Notes under the pieces: generated by a model
What the model saw: the letters and a program-made list of their open reading frames with translations, nothing else
The model's database searches: none
What the model was told of the DNA's origin: nothing
In this document: positions 21,523 through 33,165 of the stretch, piece by piece
Layout of the letters: each line of letters opens with the position of its first letter
Numbering within the stretch: the stretch's first letter is position 1
Translations under genes and position numbers: made by a program
DNA from: Maniola hyperantus
Lineage: Eukaryota; Arthropoda; Insecta; Lepidoptera; Nymphalidae
Reading direction: 5' to 3'
Assembly: GCF_902806685.2 (NCBI RefSeq)
Contig: NC_048555.1
Location: 2,728,001-2,792,000, forward strand
DNA: 64,000 bases

Positions 21523-21801
21523 TCATAATATTTTGGCGTTATTAGTAAATAGTATTATGGCGCCTAGAGACTCAGTTACCCATAGGTTTACAAGGGTTAC
21601 AGAATTAATAGGATTATATTAGATTACAGGGCTTCCCATATAGGTAAGTTCACCGTACATAAATCACACCCTTGTGATTCAAGTAGGCCGACGTGTCGCT
21701 GAAAGTAACATTTCATAATATAGGCAAAAGGGTCATCGCTCGTCTTACGTAAATAGTTTTTCTCCCACTTCCTCAGGATTGCGTTATTATAAATAAAAAA
21801 A
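21523..21801. other. No gene recognised
   Basis: The 86-codon frame (-) at 21624-21884 runs into repeat B and shows no domain. Confidence 0.3.
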
Positions 21802-22210
21802 ACCAGCCAAGTGCGAGTCAGAATCGCGCACCCAGGATTCCGTACTACAGTCGTATTTTTTCGACATTTTGCACGATAAATCATAAACTATTATACCTAA
21901 AATTAAATAAATAAATGTTTTAGAATGTACAGGTAAAGTCCTTTCATATGATACCCAACTTGGTATAGTAATCTTACTTTAAAAGTTGAAAATACTACTT
22001 ATTTTGTTCTTGAACCCATTTTTTTGTGATGTGACCACAAATTCACGATTTTCGGATTTTTCCCTTAACGTCTGCCATAAAACCTACCTACCTGCCAAAT
22101 TTCATGATTCTAGGTCAACGGGAAATACCCTGTAGAATTCTTGACAGACAGACAGACAACAAACTGATCCAATTAGGGTTCCGTTTCTCCTTTTGAGGTA
22201 CGGAACCCTA
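21802..22210 (-). repeat. Family B repeat (reverse)
   Basis: Begins 'accagccaagtgcgagtcag', contains 'cacgattttcgg', 'cagacagacagac', and ends 'ccttttgaggtacggaacccta'. Confidence 0.65.
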
Positions 22211-22299
22211 AAAATTGAAAAAAAATTGTCGTTTACCTGTTGTGACTGTGAATAATGACTTATTCACCTCCCGTACAGCGTGACGTTCATGTTAGAAAT

Positions 22300-22450
22300 A
22301 AATAAAATGGGACCATCTTTGAAGTATACCTATTCAAACAAAAAATGAATTTTCAAAATCGGTCCAGGCGTCTTCGAGTAATCGGGGAACATACATTAAA
22401 AAAAGATTCCGACGAATTCCGAAAAATCAAGATTTTTTTAAATTATTCTC
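22300..22450 (-). repeat. Fragment of the element ending in 'aaccgacttc'
   Basis: 'atgggaccatctttgaagtatacc', 'aatcggtccaggcgtcttcgagtaatcggggaacatacat' and 'gattccgacgaattc' match 48198-48330; it lacks the outer end. Confidence 0.55.
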
Positions 22451-23026
22451 TTTAATAATGAATTCTAGCCCCATAAACTACCGCTATACAGAAATCAGTT
22501 AATTTTATTACTAGGTACAGTCCAAGACCCTATTCAGGGCAAAATCACGCATGTCAATAACAATGTTACAGTAATATCAAGTAGAGACTAACGACCAATC
22601 TACTTTACAAAACAATTAATTTTATATGACAGCCTGCCACATTACCTGTAGGGAGCACCATGAAACATAAAAGGGTTAGGTTAGGTCATGTTGGATAATT
22701 AATTCGACGCCGTTATGAAAATGTCTCCCTCTCCCCAACCTCCCCCCTCGGCCGGTCCCCGGTGGCTTATAATTATTGTTATATTATGAGCTTGGAATAC
22801 AGAAATGTTGTATTTGAGAGAAGGATCCTAATAGAATTGGGTCCTGTTATAAATAATTTGCATTTGTACATACTTTGTTTGTGTAAATTAGAGTTTATGA
22901 GTTTTTTTTATTTTTATTAACAACCTGATTCGCTTCGATATTTTCTTCGAATTTTCTAGTACCTATCTAGTTAATAAATGCCAATAAAATATGATTTTCA
23001 TTTTTCATAACATAATTCATATTTTT
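22451..23026. other. No gene recognised
   Basis: A short C-rich stretch at 22730-22765; otherwise unassigned. Confidence 0.3.
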
Positions 23027-23446
23027 AGGGTTCCGTACCTCAAAATGAAAAAAGGAACCCTTATATTACTTTGTTGTCTGTCTGTTAGTCCGTATGTCCG
23101 TCATGTCTGTCAAGAAAACCTATAGGGTACTTCCCGTTGACTTAGAACTCACTTAGAATTATGAAATTTGGTAGGCAGGTAGGTATTATAGCACAAGTAA
23201 TGGAAAAAATCCGAAAAATGTGAATTTGTGGTTACATCACAGAAAAAAATGTGTTCATGAACAAATATTAGTAGGTATTTTCTATTTTCAAGTTAGATAT
23301 CATATGAAAAGGCTTGTACATTCTAAAACAAATTTTCATTTATTTTTATGCATAATAGTTTTTGCTCTATCGTGCAAAACATCGAAATAATTCTACTGTA
23401 ATACGGAACCCTCGGTGCGCGAGTCTGACTCTCACGTGGCCGGTTT
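23027..23446 (+). repeat. Family B repeat, copy 3
   Basis: Opens 'agggttccgtacctcaaaatg' and closes 'atacggaaccctcggtgcgcgagtctgactctcacgtggccgg'. Overlapping 66- and 93-codon frames are incidental. Confidence 0.65.
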
Positions 23447-23750
23447 TTATTACAGAAAGTTACCTTTTTATTACATTTCTGTATTATAAGAAAAGTTTTG
23501 TAGCCAATAGTTCGAGAACTAAAATAAAATACTTTACCAATACAAAGTGCAGCAGCCCGTGAACTAGTCGGACGATTTAGGATCCCATTTTGTGAAAAGT
23601 ACAATATTTTAACGCGCTATTAGTTTTTATTTTGTTGATACTACTTTACCGATATAATTGGTTTGCAATTTTGAAATGTTTCTTCAAACCGGAATTATAC
23701 GAATGGAATGAAAACAATAATTATTGTACCATGATTTCATTTAATTTAGA

Positions 23751-23924
23751 GCCTCAATAGCTCAACCGGTAAAGGAGTGGACTGAAAACCGAAAGGTCGA
23801 CGGTTTAAACCCCGCCCGTTGCACTATTGTCCTACCTACTCCTAGCACAAGCCTGACGCTTAATTGGAGAGGAAAGGGGAATATTAGTCATTTAACATGG
23901 CTAATATTCTTTAAAAAAAAAAAA
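23751..23924 (+). repeat. Young tRNA-derived SINE (S3), copy 2
   Basis: Same head, body and A tail as 20624-20800, about 97% identical by eye (differences at the g/a after 'tagctc', t/c in box B, c/g in 'gtcctacc', a/g in 'cttaattgg'). Confidence 0.7.
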
Positions 23925-24238
23925 CAAAATTATGATGTACGTCGATTTATTATGATTTTAGGCCCTCTTGCACAAGGACATAATTATGTCTCTCTAAGAA
24001 CTGTGTGTCAACTGTCATTTCAAAAGTACGATTAATAAATATAATTGTTTAAATTCATTTTATGTTGTTTTTTTAGATTTAAGTTTATTAATAGTTTATC
24101 TGAATTGTATAAATTATATAAATTAAAATAATTTTTAAAAATAAAATTTTTTTTTTTATAAATAAATAAATAAATGTCAAATAATATATTTTTAAACGGA
24201 ATTACGTTCAGTTGTATGACAGGCATTTAAATTTATGT
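23925..24238. other. No gene recognised
   Basis: AT-rich. 'ttttttagatttaagtttattaatagttta' at about 24069 recurs near 28648, so part of this is a repeat tail. Confidence 0.35.
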
Positions 24239-24562
24239 AATGATTACCGTTAAACTTTGACCATCAATAAAAGCAAAATTGGTTGTCAAGTCAAGAAATT
24301 TTACTTTAACCTTCATCCCATGTTGATAATGATTTCTTCAACGCAAAACAAGGCCATACGACGATTCGATCGATAGATCGATTTTAATGGTGATCAAAGT
24401 TTAATAACGGTAACTGTAAAGTAACTTAAATCGTGGAGGTATGGATAATGACTTATGCAATGCAAAACAAGGTCACACCATTAAAAATCATTCGGTTGAT
24501 CGAACCAGATCAACCGAATGATTTTTAATGGTGGTCAAAATTTAGCTTAATTTTAACGGTCT
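24239..24562. mobile_element. Two adjacent foldback MITE units with a perfect 26-bp hairpin
   Basis: Unit ends are 'ttaccgttaaactttgacc', 'gatcaaagtttaataacggtaac' and 'ggtcaaaatttagc...ttaacgg'. Both units share 'gcaaaacaaggcca/tca'. In the second, 24476-24501 and 24508-24533 are perfect inverted repeats separated by six bases (gaacca). Confidence 0.6.
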
Positions 24563-24697
24563 ATCATGCAACTGAGGCTCTGTAAATAGAACATGTATGT
24601 TTTTAAACTCATTATCACAAAATGATATTTCCAAATGACAAAGATGATGTAAGCAAATTAATTAAGAAATTCTCGACACGTGACAAAATTCCATACT

Positions 24698-24937
24698 TCC
24701 ATACTAATATTATAAATGCGAAAGTGTGTCTGTCTGTCTGTCTGTCTGCCTGCCTGCCTGTCTGCTAGCTTTTTACGGCTCAACCGTTCAACCGATTTTG
24801 ACGAAATTAGCTACAGAGATAGCAGCTAGCTACCCGGGGAAGGACATAGGCTACTTTTTATCGCGGAAAATCAAAGAGTTTCCAGAGGATTTTTAAAAAC
24901 CTAAATCCACGCGGATGAAGTCGCGGGCATCATCTAG
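24698..24937 (+). repeat. Helitron-like element H2, complete
   Basis: TCCATACTAATATTATAAATG ... gcatcatCTAG|T with (GTCT)n, 'cccggggaaggacataggc' and the hairpin 'cgcggatgaagtcgcg'. The 5' flanking base is T rather than A. Confidence 0.65.
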
Positions 24938-25079
24938 TGGGAATTCATATGGAATTAATTATGGCCTTAATATCGCAATATCACAGAATATATAATAGTA
25001 CTATAATACATTACAGACGTCCCCAGAAAGATAACGGCCTTAGAATTTATTATCAGAACCTTGTCCTAGGGACTAAGGT

Positions 25080-25270
25080 TCATCATCATCATGATCAACC
25101 CATCGCTGGCCCGCTATGGAGCACCGGTCTCCTCTCAAAATGAGAAGGGTTAGGCTATAGTCTGCCACGCCACATAGGTTTGGTCTGGTGGGCTTCGGCC
25201 TTAGCTAGTCACCAGTCACAACCCTACTGGGAAAGCTGTGCCACCAAGCGATTTAGCGTGCCGCGTTGAA
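25080..25270. repeat. SINE scraps: S1 tail (reverse) then S2 middle (forward)
   Basis: 25080-25165: 'catcatcatgatcaacccatcgctggcc', 'ggtctcctctcaaaatgag'. 25172-25270: 'ggtctggtgggcttcggcc', 'gtgccaccaagcgatttagc'. Confidence 0.5.
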
Positions 25271-25280
25271 ATTGATGAAA

Positions 25281-25476
25281 CTATCATCATCATCATCATC
25301 AACAACCGATAGACGTCCACTGCTGGACATAGGTCTCTTGTAGGGACTAGGATTAGGGACTTAGGACGTAGGGTTGGATTCAGACGGCGTAAGGCCGTGG
25401 CGTGTGGAAGTCCCTACAAGAGACCTATGTCCAGCAGTGGACGTCTATCGGTTGATGATGATGATGATGACTCTTC
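25281..25476. repeat. Inverted pair of RTE retrotransposon tails
   Basis: 25297-25343 ('aaccgatagacgtccactgctgg', 'ctcttgtagggact') is the exact inverse of 25411-25457, each flanked outward by a trinucleotide run (ATC)n or (GAT)n. About 67 bases lie between. The right copy is longer and includes 'ggattcagacggcgtaaggccgtggcgtgtgg'. Confidence 0.65.
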
Positions 25477-25812
25477 AATGAAAGAGAAAGCTTTTATTTA
25501 GCGGTAGGACATAATAATATAATTAGCTAAGACCCGCGTACGCCGGAACAACGTAGATTAAATAAGCCAATTTCAAAATTCCCGACACGTGACAAAATGG
25601 CAATTTATTTTCCCCTTTCAAATACCGTATATCACACGCGTCCCTTAAAATTAAAGCACTTTCAAATTTATTTATAAGAGATACCCTTTGTTCTTCTTAT
25701 CGTTCTGCATGTAACGTCATATTCCGTAAATTATGTTTGCTTAAGATTTGAACATATTATTATTTATTGCATGGAAATAAAATAAAACAAGAGTAATGAT
25801 ATTGTTACAATA
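25477..25812. other. No gene recognised
   Basis: AT-rich; nothing assigned apart from a possible Helitron-like end scrap near 25530. Confidence 0.3.
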
Positions 25813-25990
25813 CCCGCCAGGAAATATTGTACATCGATCTTTAGAAAGAGATAACGGTTTCGTAGAGCGTTGTCTCTGGACTCTGGTTGATGAGATCAAC
25901 AAAACGTCACATAGGTTTAAGTGACAGAGACAACGCTGTGCGAAGCCGAAATCTCTATCTAAAGGTCGATGTACAATATTTCCAGCTGGC
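25813..25990. mobile_element. Palindromic MITE P, copy 2
   Basis: Outer 'gccaggaaatattgtacatcg' / 'cgatgtacaatatttccagctggc', inner 'gagcgttgtctct' / 'agagacaacgct'. Diverged from copy 1, same fold. Confidence 0.6.
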
Positions 25991-25997
25991 TACCGTA

Positions 25998-26335
25998 CAT
26001 TCTATCATCATCATCATCGTCAACCGATAGACGTCCACTGTTTGGCATAGGTCTCTTGTAGGAACTTACAGATGCCACGGGCTTGCGCCGCCTGAATCCA
26101 GCGACTCCTTGCGAATCGTTTGATATCTCTGTCCACCTGTCTATAGTTTTTTTTAATTCCCGTGGGAACTCTTTGATTTTCCGGGATAAAAAGTAGCCAA
26201 TTGTCACTCTCCAGGTCTTTATCTATACCCATGCAAAAAATCACGCCCATCCGTTGCATCGTTGCGACGTGATTGAAGGACAAACCAACAAACCAACAAA
26301 CAAACACACTTTCGCATTTACAATAAGGGTACTTG
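25998..26335 (-). repeat. RTE tail joined to Helitron-like H3 (both reverse)
   Basis: 25998-26145: (ATC)n then 'gtcaaccgatagacgtccactg', 'cgccgcctgaatccagcgactcc'. About 26150-26335: H3 reverse ('cccgtgggaactctttgattttccggg' ... 'gcgacgtgattgaaggacaaacc' ... 'aataagggtac'). The H3 3' hairpin is missing at the join. Frames of 82 and 123 codons lie across this junction and are not genes. Confidence 0.6.
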
Positions 26336-26641
26336 TGTGTACGATAAGCTTTGGTACGATGCCGTGTAATAGAGAACTTATTTTTATGCAAGATAGACTT
26401 GCGCGTAGCAGCTACATAATATTATGATGGATAACAATGATAATAGAAGATTTAGGTAGCTTGGAACATGCATGTAAGCATGCATGCATGAACATAGATT
26501 ATAAAACATGGCAATGGAAAACTGTTTTATAAATCTTAATGATTATTGTATAAAACCCAAAAAATGTTTACTATCCGTTTTAAACTTAGAAACTATCCAA
26601 CGATGTGCCTCAAACCGGTTTCATTATAATTTTTTATTTGT

Positions 26642-27064
26642 AGGGTTCCGTACCTCAAAAGGAAAAACGGAACCCTTATAGGATCACTTTGTTGTCTGTC
26701 TGTCCGTCTGTCTGTCAAGAAACCTACAGTGTACTTCCCGTTGACCTAGAATCATAAAATTTGGCAGGCAGGTAGATCTTATAGCTGACATTTGGGGAAA
26801 AATCTGAAAACCGTGAATTTATGGTTACATCACAAGAAAAAAATTAAAACGTGTTCATAACCAAATATTGCAATTTTCAACTTTTAAAGTAAAATTACCA
26901 TACCAAGTGGGGTATCATATGAAAGGGCTTTACTTGTACATTCTAAAACAGATTTTTATTTATTTTTAGGCATAATAGTTTTTTATTTATCGTGCAAAAT
27001 GTCGATAAAATACGATTGTAGTACGGAACCCTCAATGCGCGAGTCTGACTCGCAATTGGTCGGT
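26642..27064 (+). repeat. Family B repeat, copy 4
   Basis: Opens 'agggttccgtacctcaaaagg' with 'acggaaccct' inverted inside, and closes 'agtacggaaccctcaatgcgcgagtctgactcgcaattgg'. The most intact copy by eye. Confidence 0.7.
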
Positions 27065-27154
27065 TTTTTTAGCGTAGTATTGCTGGGTACCCGCTAGTTC
27101 CTTAAAAACCCAAGATTGATACAGAAATATTGTCTTCTGGGAATGTTACACAGG

Positions 27155-27330
27155 GTGCGGCCGAAAGTAATGTACATCGGCCTTTAGAATGACATTTCGG
27201 CTGTGTAGAGTATTGTCTCTGTCACTCAAACCTATATGACGTTTTGTCGGTCTCAATGACAGAGACAGTGCTCTACAAATTTGCTATCTTCTTCTAAAGG
27301 TCGATGTACCTACATGGCCGCGTACTATAC
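27155..27330. mobile_element. Palindromic MITE P, copy 3
   Basis: 'ggccgaaagtaatgtacatcggcctttag' and, inverted, 'ctaaaggtcgatgtacctacatggccgcgtactatac'. The loop region 'gtcactcaaacctatatgacg' is as in copy 1. Confidence 0.65.
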
Positions 27331-27572
27331 AAACAATGACATTATAGACATGACGTTCAAAGGTAGTGGCGTATAAAATTATTGCTCGGTGAAAAGTAGG
27401 ACAGAAGATCAAAAACTCACGAGAGTAAAAAAGATAGCACTATAAATGTGACCTAAGCAAGTGTCGTGGTTTTAAGTCTTCACTTTGATACTAAACTTAT
27501 ATTATTAACTTATATATATCTACTTCTTTTTTGGCATATAATATACCTACTTAATATCATTTTGTAGATACA
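27331..27572. other. No gene recognised
   Basis: AT-rich. Confidence 0.3.
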
Positions 27573-27717
27573 TAGTGGCGTGCACAGGGTTTGAAGTCAG
27601 GGTAGGCATTAGTTAGGTAGGAAGCTGTTTACTGGCAGGTCATAATGAAAAATATGCATTGAGCTATTACAAATGGGTAAGCAGTGCATATATGCCTCTA
27701 TGACCTGCACGCCACTG
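27573..27717. mobile_element. hAT-type MITE with AGTGGCG ends, copy 1
   Basis: 145 bp with ends TAGTGGCGTGCA / TGCACGCCACTG. The interior is shared, in opposite orientation, with 58058-58203 ('tactggcaggtcataatg', 'gcctctatgacctgcacgcc'). The target duplication is not clear here. Confidence 0.6.
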
Positions 27718-27999
27718 GACTCATACATGGAAATCATTTCAGTTTAAAAAGATTACAAATGGAGATATAACTGTTTTCTTCCTTTCATGTAAATAATATT
27801 TATTTCGCATGTTTACTGGCATGCAATCGTATAATATAAAATTACATTTATCTACTGGGTGGTCACGAAAGAGTTCTAAAGTCATACCTACTATGTCGTG
27901 ATTCAAAAAAGACCCAAGCATTCTTGTAGTTATTTATCAAAGGCGATCACCTTCATCAATGAGAAATACAACACAGAGAGATTATAAAATACAGGATGC
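27718..27999. other. No gene recognised
   Basis: The 60-codon minus frame at 27739-27921 is not recognised. Confidence 0.3.
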
Positions 28000-28367
28000 A
28001 ACCAGAACGCTGGCAAAAACGAAGATAGGTGGTAATAGTGATTGATGTTTAGTGATACGATACCACAAAAAAATCAGGAAAAAAATATATAAAAATTTTG
28101 TAAAAGTTTACGATATATTGCAAATAAAACATCTAACTAACGCTAGAAGTCAGTGAACGTTGTGTAAGTTGGCCACTTAGCATCAATGCCACGTCGTAGG
28201 CGGGGCATTAACCCAAGTTTTGCCTATACCTATAGCGTGTAGGTACATTGCGGATTTGAAAAATATTAAATCACTAAAACTACAAAATGAGGCAAATGGT
28301 TATTGGTATTGGATTGTGTTTAGGTAGTATAACAATTATTCGCTAAGTTTTTGCTAGCGTTCTGGTT
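28000..28367. mobile_element. MITE with 25-bp inverted ends
   Basis: Left AACCAGAACGCTGGCAAAAAC, right its inverse with few changes (GTTTTTGCTAGCGTTCTGGTT). 368 bp, no coding capacity. Single copy in the window. Confidence 0.6.
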
Positions 28368-28469
28368 ACACCAATGTCTATTGCTTGATTATTCATCACC
28401 TTCGCAGTAAAACTATTGTAGCAGATATAATGAACCTAACTTTCTCATTATACTTTCAAATTTAATAAT

Positions 28470-28812
28470 ATAAGTCCCGCAAATTTCTAATGCGCGTGGC
28501 CGCCATTTTAGTGACGTCAGCATTAGACTGAAGTTTCGAGCTGATGGTATATTTCGATTTCAGCTGACGTCAAAATGACGTCATTTCGATGTTAATGAGA
28601 CATGGTTCCAGTTCAATAATAATTTTAGTTTTAATTTAATGTTGTTTTTTTTAGATTTAAGTTTATTAATAGTTTATTTAAATAATTTATAAGTATTGAT
28701 ACAGTAAATTTTACTTTTACAATATGTAATTTGGGGGACTGAGAACTAGTTTTTTTTAAGTTTGTAACGATGAGGCTGGCATATAAAAGCCTTTAAAAAA
28801 TAAAAAATAAAT
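28470..28812 (+). repeat. Retroelement tail of unassigned class
   Basis: 'agtcccgcaaatttctaatgcgcgtgg' recurs at 13093. 'ttttttttaagtttgtaacgatgaggctggcatataa' recurs near 55392-55460. Ends in a TAAAAAA-rich run. Confidence 0.45.
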
Positions 28813-29799
28813 TAACTTTTGAGCATCAAAAAAAAGGTTTTCGATTTTTTTGCCAAGGTTGCCTACTCTTCATTACATTCCATTAAATAAGGTGAATTGA
28901 ATGCTATTCTTAGTTAAATAAAAGGGCATTTTCTTTATCCGCCCACCCTTTCTGTTGTCTTTGGTCTGGTCAAATAACCTTTCAGCGACTTGCTTCAGAA
29001 GTTGCTCGGTAAAATAATAAGTAACGAATTGTTACAACGCCAGGTAAAGTTGATCTAAGTTACCCAAGTGTAAGAACTTCCAAGTTACTCGGGTATTTGT
29101 AATGCTAAGTAATTCGGGGGCCAGTGAAATCACAATTCACAGGTTGGTGCTTTAATGGGTTTAATGTTTAAAGTTATTAAAGCTAAACTTTTAATGTGAA
29201 TTACGTTTTAGGATTTTCAAAATATTCCGAAAGTGGATTTTAGATTGGAATCAGGTTACTAAATTAACCTACATAGTAGTAAATTAAGTTACATTGGAAA
29301 TGCTTATCTCATAATCTTATCTTAAGCAGAGATTTCTTCCAGCTTCCAATTCAAGGTTGTGAGTAAGGCGTATTAAGAAGTGGAATAGGTCTTACGGTAC
29401 TAGAATAAATATAAAATGGATACAAGAATCCTGAGTTAATATATGTACCTAATTGATTGGGACAGAATTTTCTAGGTATTTGTTTTATTTTTATTAAGAG
29501 AAAATGGTATTATTCCAGCTATTGAAGAAATTTGCTCTGTTTAGAACTTTTCATTACCCAACTAAACGGTAAAGAACACATTCAAACAATAGGTCCGTAG
29601 TTGAGGCCGTTGTTAAAAGTTATCCAGGCAAAAGGACTTCCCAGTTTCTTAGGTAATACTTAGTACTGAACAACTTGGACCATTGAAAATAACTTCACTG
29701 TTTAATGGGCTTAAAGCTTGTTGTTTTACGTCACACTTAACGTTTATGTTACCAAGTAAAGAAAAGTGTAATCATTGACCAAGTAAATAATTCTTTTTT
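28813..29799. other. No gene recognised
   Basis: About 1 kb of apparently unique AT-rich sequence. No frame, repeat or splice pattern could be defended. Confidence 0.35.
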
Positions 29800-30095
29800 C
29801 TTTATTCAGTTACAAATTAGCCCTTGACTACAATCTCACCTGGTGGTAAATGACAATGCAATATAAGATGAAAATGGGCTAACCTGGAAGGGGTATGGCA
29901 GTTTTTAATAAACCCATGCTACCGGAACGCTAAATCGCTTGGCGGCACTGCATTGTCGGTAGGGTGGTAACTAGACCAGAACAGACCAGACCAGAAATTT
30001 AATAATTACAAAATTCCAAATCTCTGCCAGGAATTGAATCCGGGACCTCCCACTAATAAGGCGGCACTTACCACTGCGTAAAGGTGGTTGTCAAC
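29800..30095 (-). repeat. SINE S2 (reverse), nearly full length
   Basis: Tail side 'cagttacaaattagcccttgactacaatctcacctggtgg', then 'taaatcgcttggcggcactgc', 'cagaccagaccagaaattt', and the box B side 'gaattgaatccgggacctccc'. Confidence 0.65.
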
Positions 30096-30868
30096 TTATT
30101 TATTCATCTTCTTCTTTAATGAAGGAAGGATCTGGGAACTCACCGCATTATTATCTCAAGAGAACTCCTACCATGTGATTAATGGAAAACGGTCACGACC
30201 GTCAGCAATGAGGAATAGAACCAGAAAGAAGAAAGCAGCTCACTTTAGTTGGACATGACATTTACCTACTGTGTAATTTATAAACTTCTGAAAGTTAAAT
30301 CATACCATCTGTACCAATTAGGCCATACCCTTCTAAAAAAGAACTGCTGAAACCATACATCATAAATTAGCCAAAATTTACCTCTAAGTAATATCCCTTG
30401 TGAAAATTTCTCATCAAATCTTGGGAACATTTTTTTACGATAAAACTTTGAGGGGCCTGTCGAATAAATCTTTTTCTTCTTAAACTTGTTACAATTGAAA
30501 CAAAAGTAAATTATGGAGGTAGGGCCACGGGGCGAGGAATTATAAGAAATGGCGACTCTAGCTTATTATTTAATTATATTTACCATGCCTATGGTTACGA
30601 ATCCAATCTTAATCCCACTTTGCCCGTTTTATTTTACTTCTTTATCCATGATACGTAAATTACATTAAGCCTCATAGAATTTTGAGGAATAATTCAGAAT
30701 GTTAAATGATATCCTTCTTACTTACTTCTCCGTACAAGTTTTACGTTGATAAATCTATTTTTTTTTGCTGTTGTAGGCCTAAAACTAAGGCAGATATCGA
30801 TTTCGCTTCTAATAAGAAGCGAAGTGATTGATAATAATCAATGCAAAATAATCATCATCAATCATCAA
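30096..30868. other. No gene recognised
   Basis: AT-rich. 'gatttcgcttctaataagaagcgaagtg' at about 30800 forms a short hairpin. Confidence 0.3.
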
Positions 30869-30987
30869 TCAATACTTATAATAAAACTGTAACAGGTCAA
30901 ATTCTGTACATTGAAGATATTTTGAAAATTTTTTTTCGAGGGCACTCTATAATCGATACTGAACACAAAACTGTAATTTTTTTCATT

Positions 30988-31048
<61 letters not shown>

Positions 31049-31828
31049 ATCACGGCCGCGCATCACGCTGAAACTACTGAATGGATTCCAATGAAACTTG
31101 GTACGATTTGACGTCATACTATGAGGAAGAATATAGAATACTTTTTATCCCGAAATTCAGCATGGTTCCCGTAGGAGAGGGGATGAAAGTTAAAATGTAT
31201 ACTGAGTTGTAATTCATTAACGCGTAGTCCGATTTCATTCATTCTTTTTTTGTTAGAAAGGGGATATTTTAAAAATTGTTCCGTAAATATTTCAAGGTAA
31301 TCGGTTTTTAACCGACTGTCAAAAATGAGGTGGTTCTTTTTTTACATCCATTTTTTCGAGGTTTCTGGACGGATTTGCAAATTTTTTTTTAAATCAACAA
31401 AAAAAGTTTTTGTGGTGGTCACATAAAAAATTCTGGATTCAACTCCTTAATCCTGATGCTGCAGGGTTACTGCCCGCCTGAGTTATCAAGATTCAGGAAG
31501 TGTTCATAGTGAATTCATATTGTAGGTACCAAGCAACGACTTTATTCTCAGACTTCAAGTCTCAACTCCTCAACCCTGATGATGTAGGGTACAGCACTCC
31601 TAAACTATAATGTTTCAGGAACTGCGGATGATGCAAAATTATTTTAGGTACCAAGCATAGGCTACATCATTGAACTTCGGATCCTAACTCCTCAATCCTG
31701 ATGCTGCAAAGTACTGAAGTCCTAAATCGTGGGGATTTTAGAATTTCTGATAGTGAATTGATATTTTAAAAAAAATTAAAAAATTTGAATCGACTGTTAG
31801 GCGGAACGAAGTTCGCAGGGTCAGCTAG
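30869..31828 (+). mobile_element. Helitron-like element, 960 bp, non-autonomous
   Basis: Starts A|TCAATACTTATAATAAAACTG and ends with the hairpin gcggaacgaagttcgc plus agggtcagCTAG|T, so both termini fit a Helitron. Inside: (GTCT)14 at 30991-31048, 'ttaaccgactgtcaaaaatgagg' at 31310, and three degenerate ~122-bp units marked by 'actcct(t/c)aa(t/c)cctgatg' at 31442, 31565 and 31686. Its 3' end is that of family H4. The 76-codon VCLSVCLS frame is only the tetranucleotide run. Confidence 0.6.
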
Positions 31829-33165
31829 TAATAAATATACTTAGGAAAATTAAATTTATTCTGAAATTTTGTAATAAAAAGTCTTGTTGCTCCAGCAAAG
31901 TTCATTCACTCTGCCTCTCTCATGGTAAGGTGGGGCTAGACGGAAAAGGGTGACATGCACAGATAATGTTGTTTCCGTTATCCGTGGAAACAACACTATT
32001 TTAAGCTCCACCAACCAACAAGCTAACGCTTTGATGAAGCGGGCTCACATTGAGAACGTATCTGTCATCATCGTCATTTACTCATCACTGACTAACTATC
32101 AAGCGCGGGTCTCCTCTCAGAATGTGAAGGGTAAGAGACCAAAGTTGTAAATATCACCACACAGCTAGTTTCAGTTCTACTACTTTAATTAATTACTAGA
32201 CACTAGTTAACCCACTTCTATCTTAGACCGTATCGTTAATAATTACCACTAACTTTTGTTTTTCATTTTTATCAAATTAATTTATATTCTTTTCATATCG
32301 ACGATATTGTTTTTCATATCGAAGGTATTGTTTTATTATTGTATTGAATTATTATTATTGATTAGTCTTGTTTTATATCTTAATAAACGTGAATTACATA
32401 CAACAATTGCATTGAATTTGGAGTGATTTTTTATAGCTTTTATTTGCATTTGTCTACACTAAAGTCGCTAGGTTTTTTAATCATTCCATACAATACAAAA
32501 CACAATATAATTAATTATTTCATTATATGCAATAACGACTCCGTTCAACCTTGTTCTTCACAGAAATAATAAATTACAATAATTGGCGTAAGGTTTGTAA
32601 TTAATTGGTAATTAAAACAATCCCAACCAATAACTTTTAGTAATTTTCTCATTTAATATTTACGGTATTGATTGAGTTTTGTACCAGCGGAAAAAAGGGG
32701 TTTCGTAGTGAAACAAGGAACCATCATAGTACAAGTAAGTATAGATATGTTACAGAGGTTCGACGAAGCCATCTAGACATAGCAATAGTGCGGTAAGGAA
32801 GCGACCCAAGACAGCCCCAGACCCCAGTAATTCCGAGACCTATATTGAAGAGTCGTCGCGTCGTGGTCGTCGTGGTCGTCATTTACCACGAGGTCAAACG
32901 CGTCGGACCTACTGTGTATCTTTTTATACTGTGATTATAGTCTCCGTCCAGACATAATCTACTCATATGGTCCGTCAGTCTTTTTTGACTTTATTTAGAT
33001 AAATAATGCAATTTAATAGATTTATTTAGCCCAAAATTCTAAGAATGTTCACCTCGTTTTATTTTCATTACAGTTACAAATTAGCTTACTAATCAACAAT
33101 AGAGCTTGTTTCTTTCATTTGGTTCTCCCCTTTTTGCAAGATTATAGAAAACATAAAAGCAAAAA
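31829..33165. other. No gene; one SINE S1 scrap
   Basis: 32062-32145 is a reverse S1 scrap ('gcgggtctcctctcagaatgtgaagg'). 32825-32905 is CG-rich ('gtcgtcgcgtcgtggtcgtcgtgg') without a recognised frame. The piece from 'cggaaaaaagggg' (about 32687) to 'tacaa|gtaagtat' (GT at 32734) has splice-like borders but is too short to defend as an exon. Confidence 0.3.

Noticed and set aside
30841..31071. 76-codon frame with VCLSVCLS repeats (and its reverse)
   Set aside because: It is the (GTCT)14 microsatellite inside a Helitron-like element. A tetranucleotide run without stops stays open in several frames.
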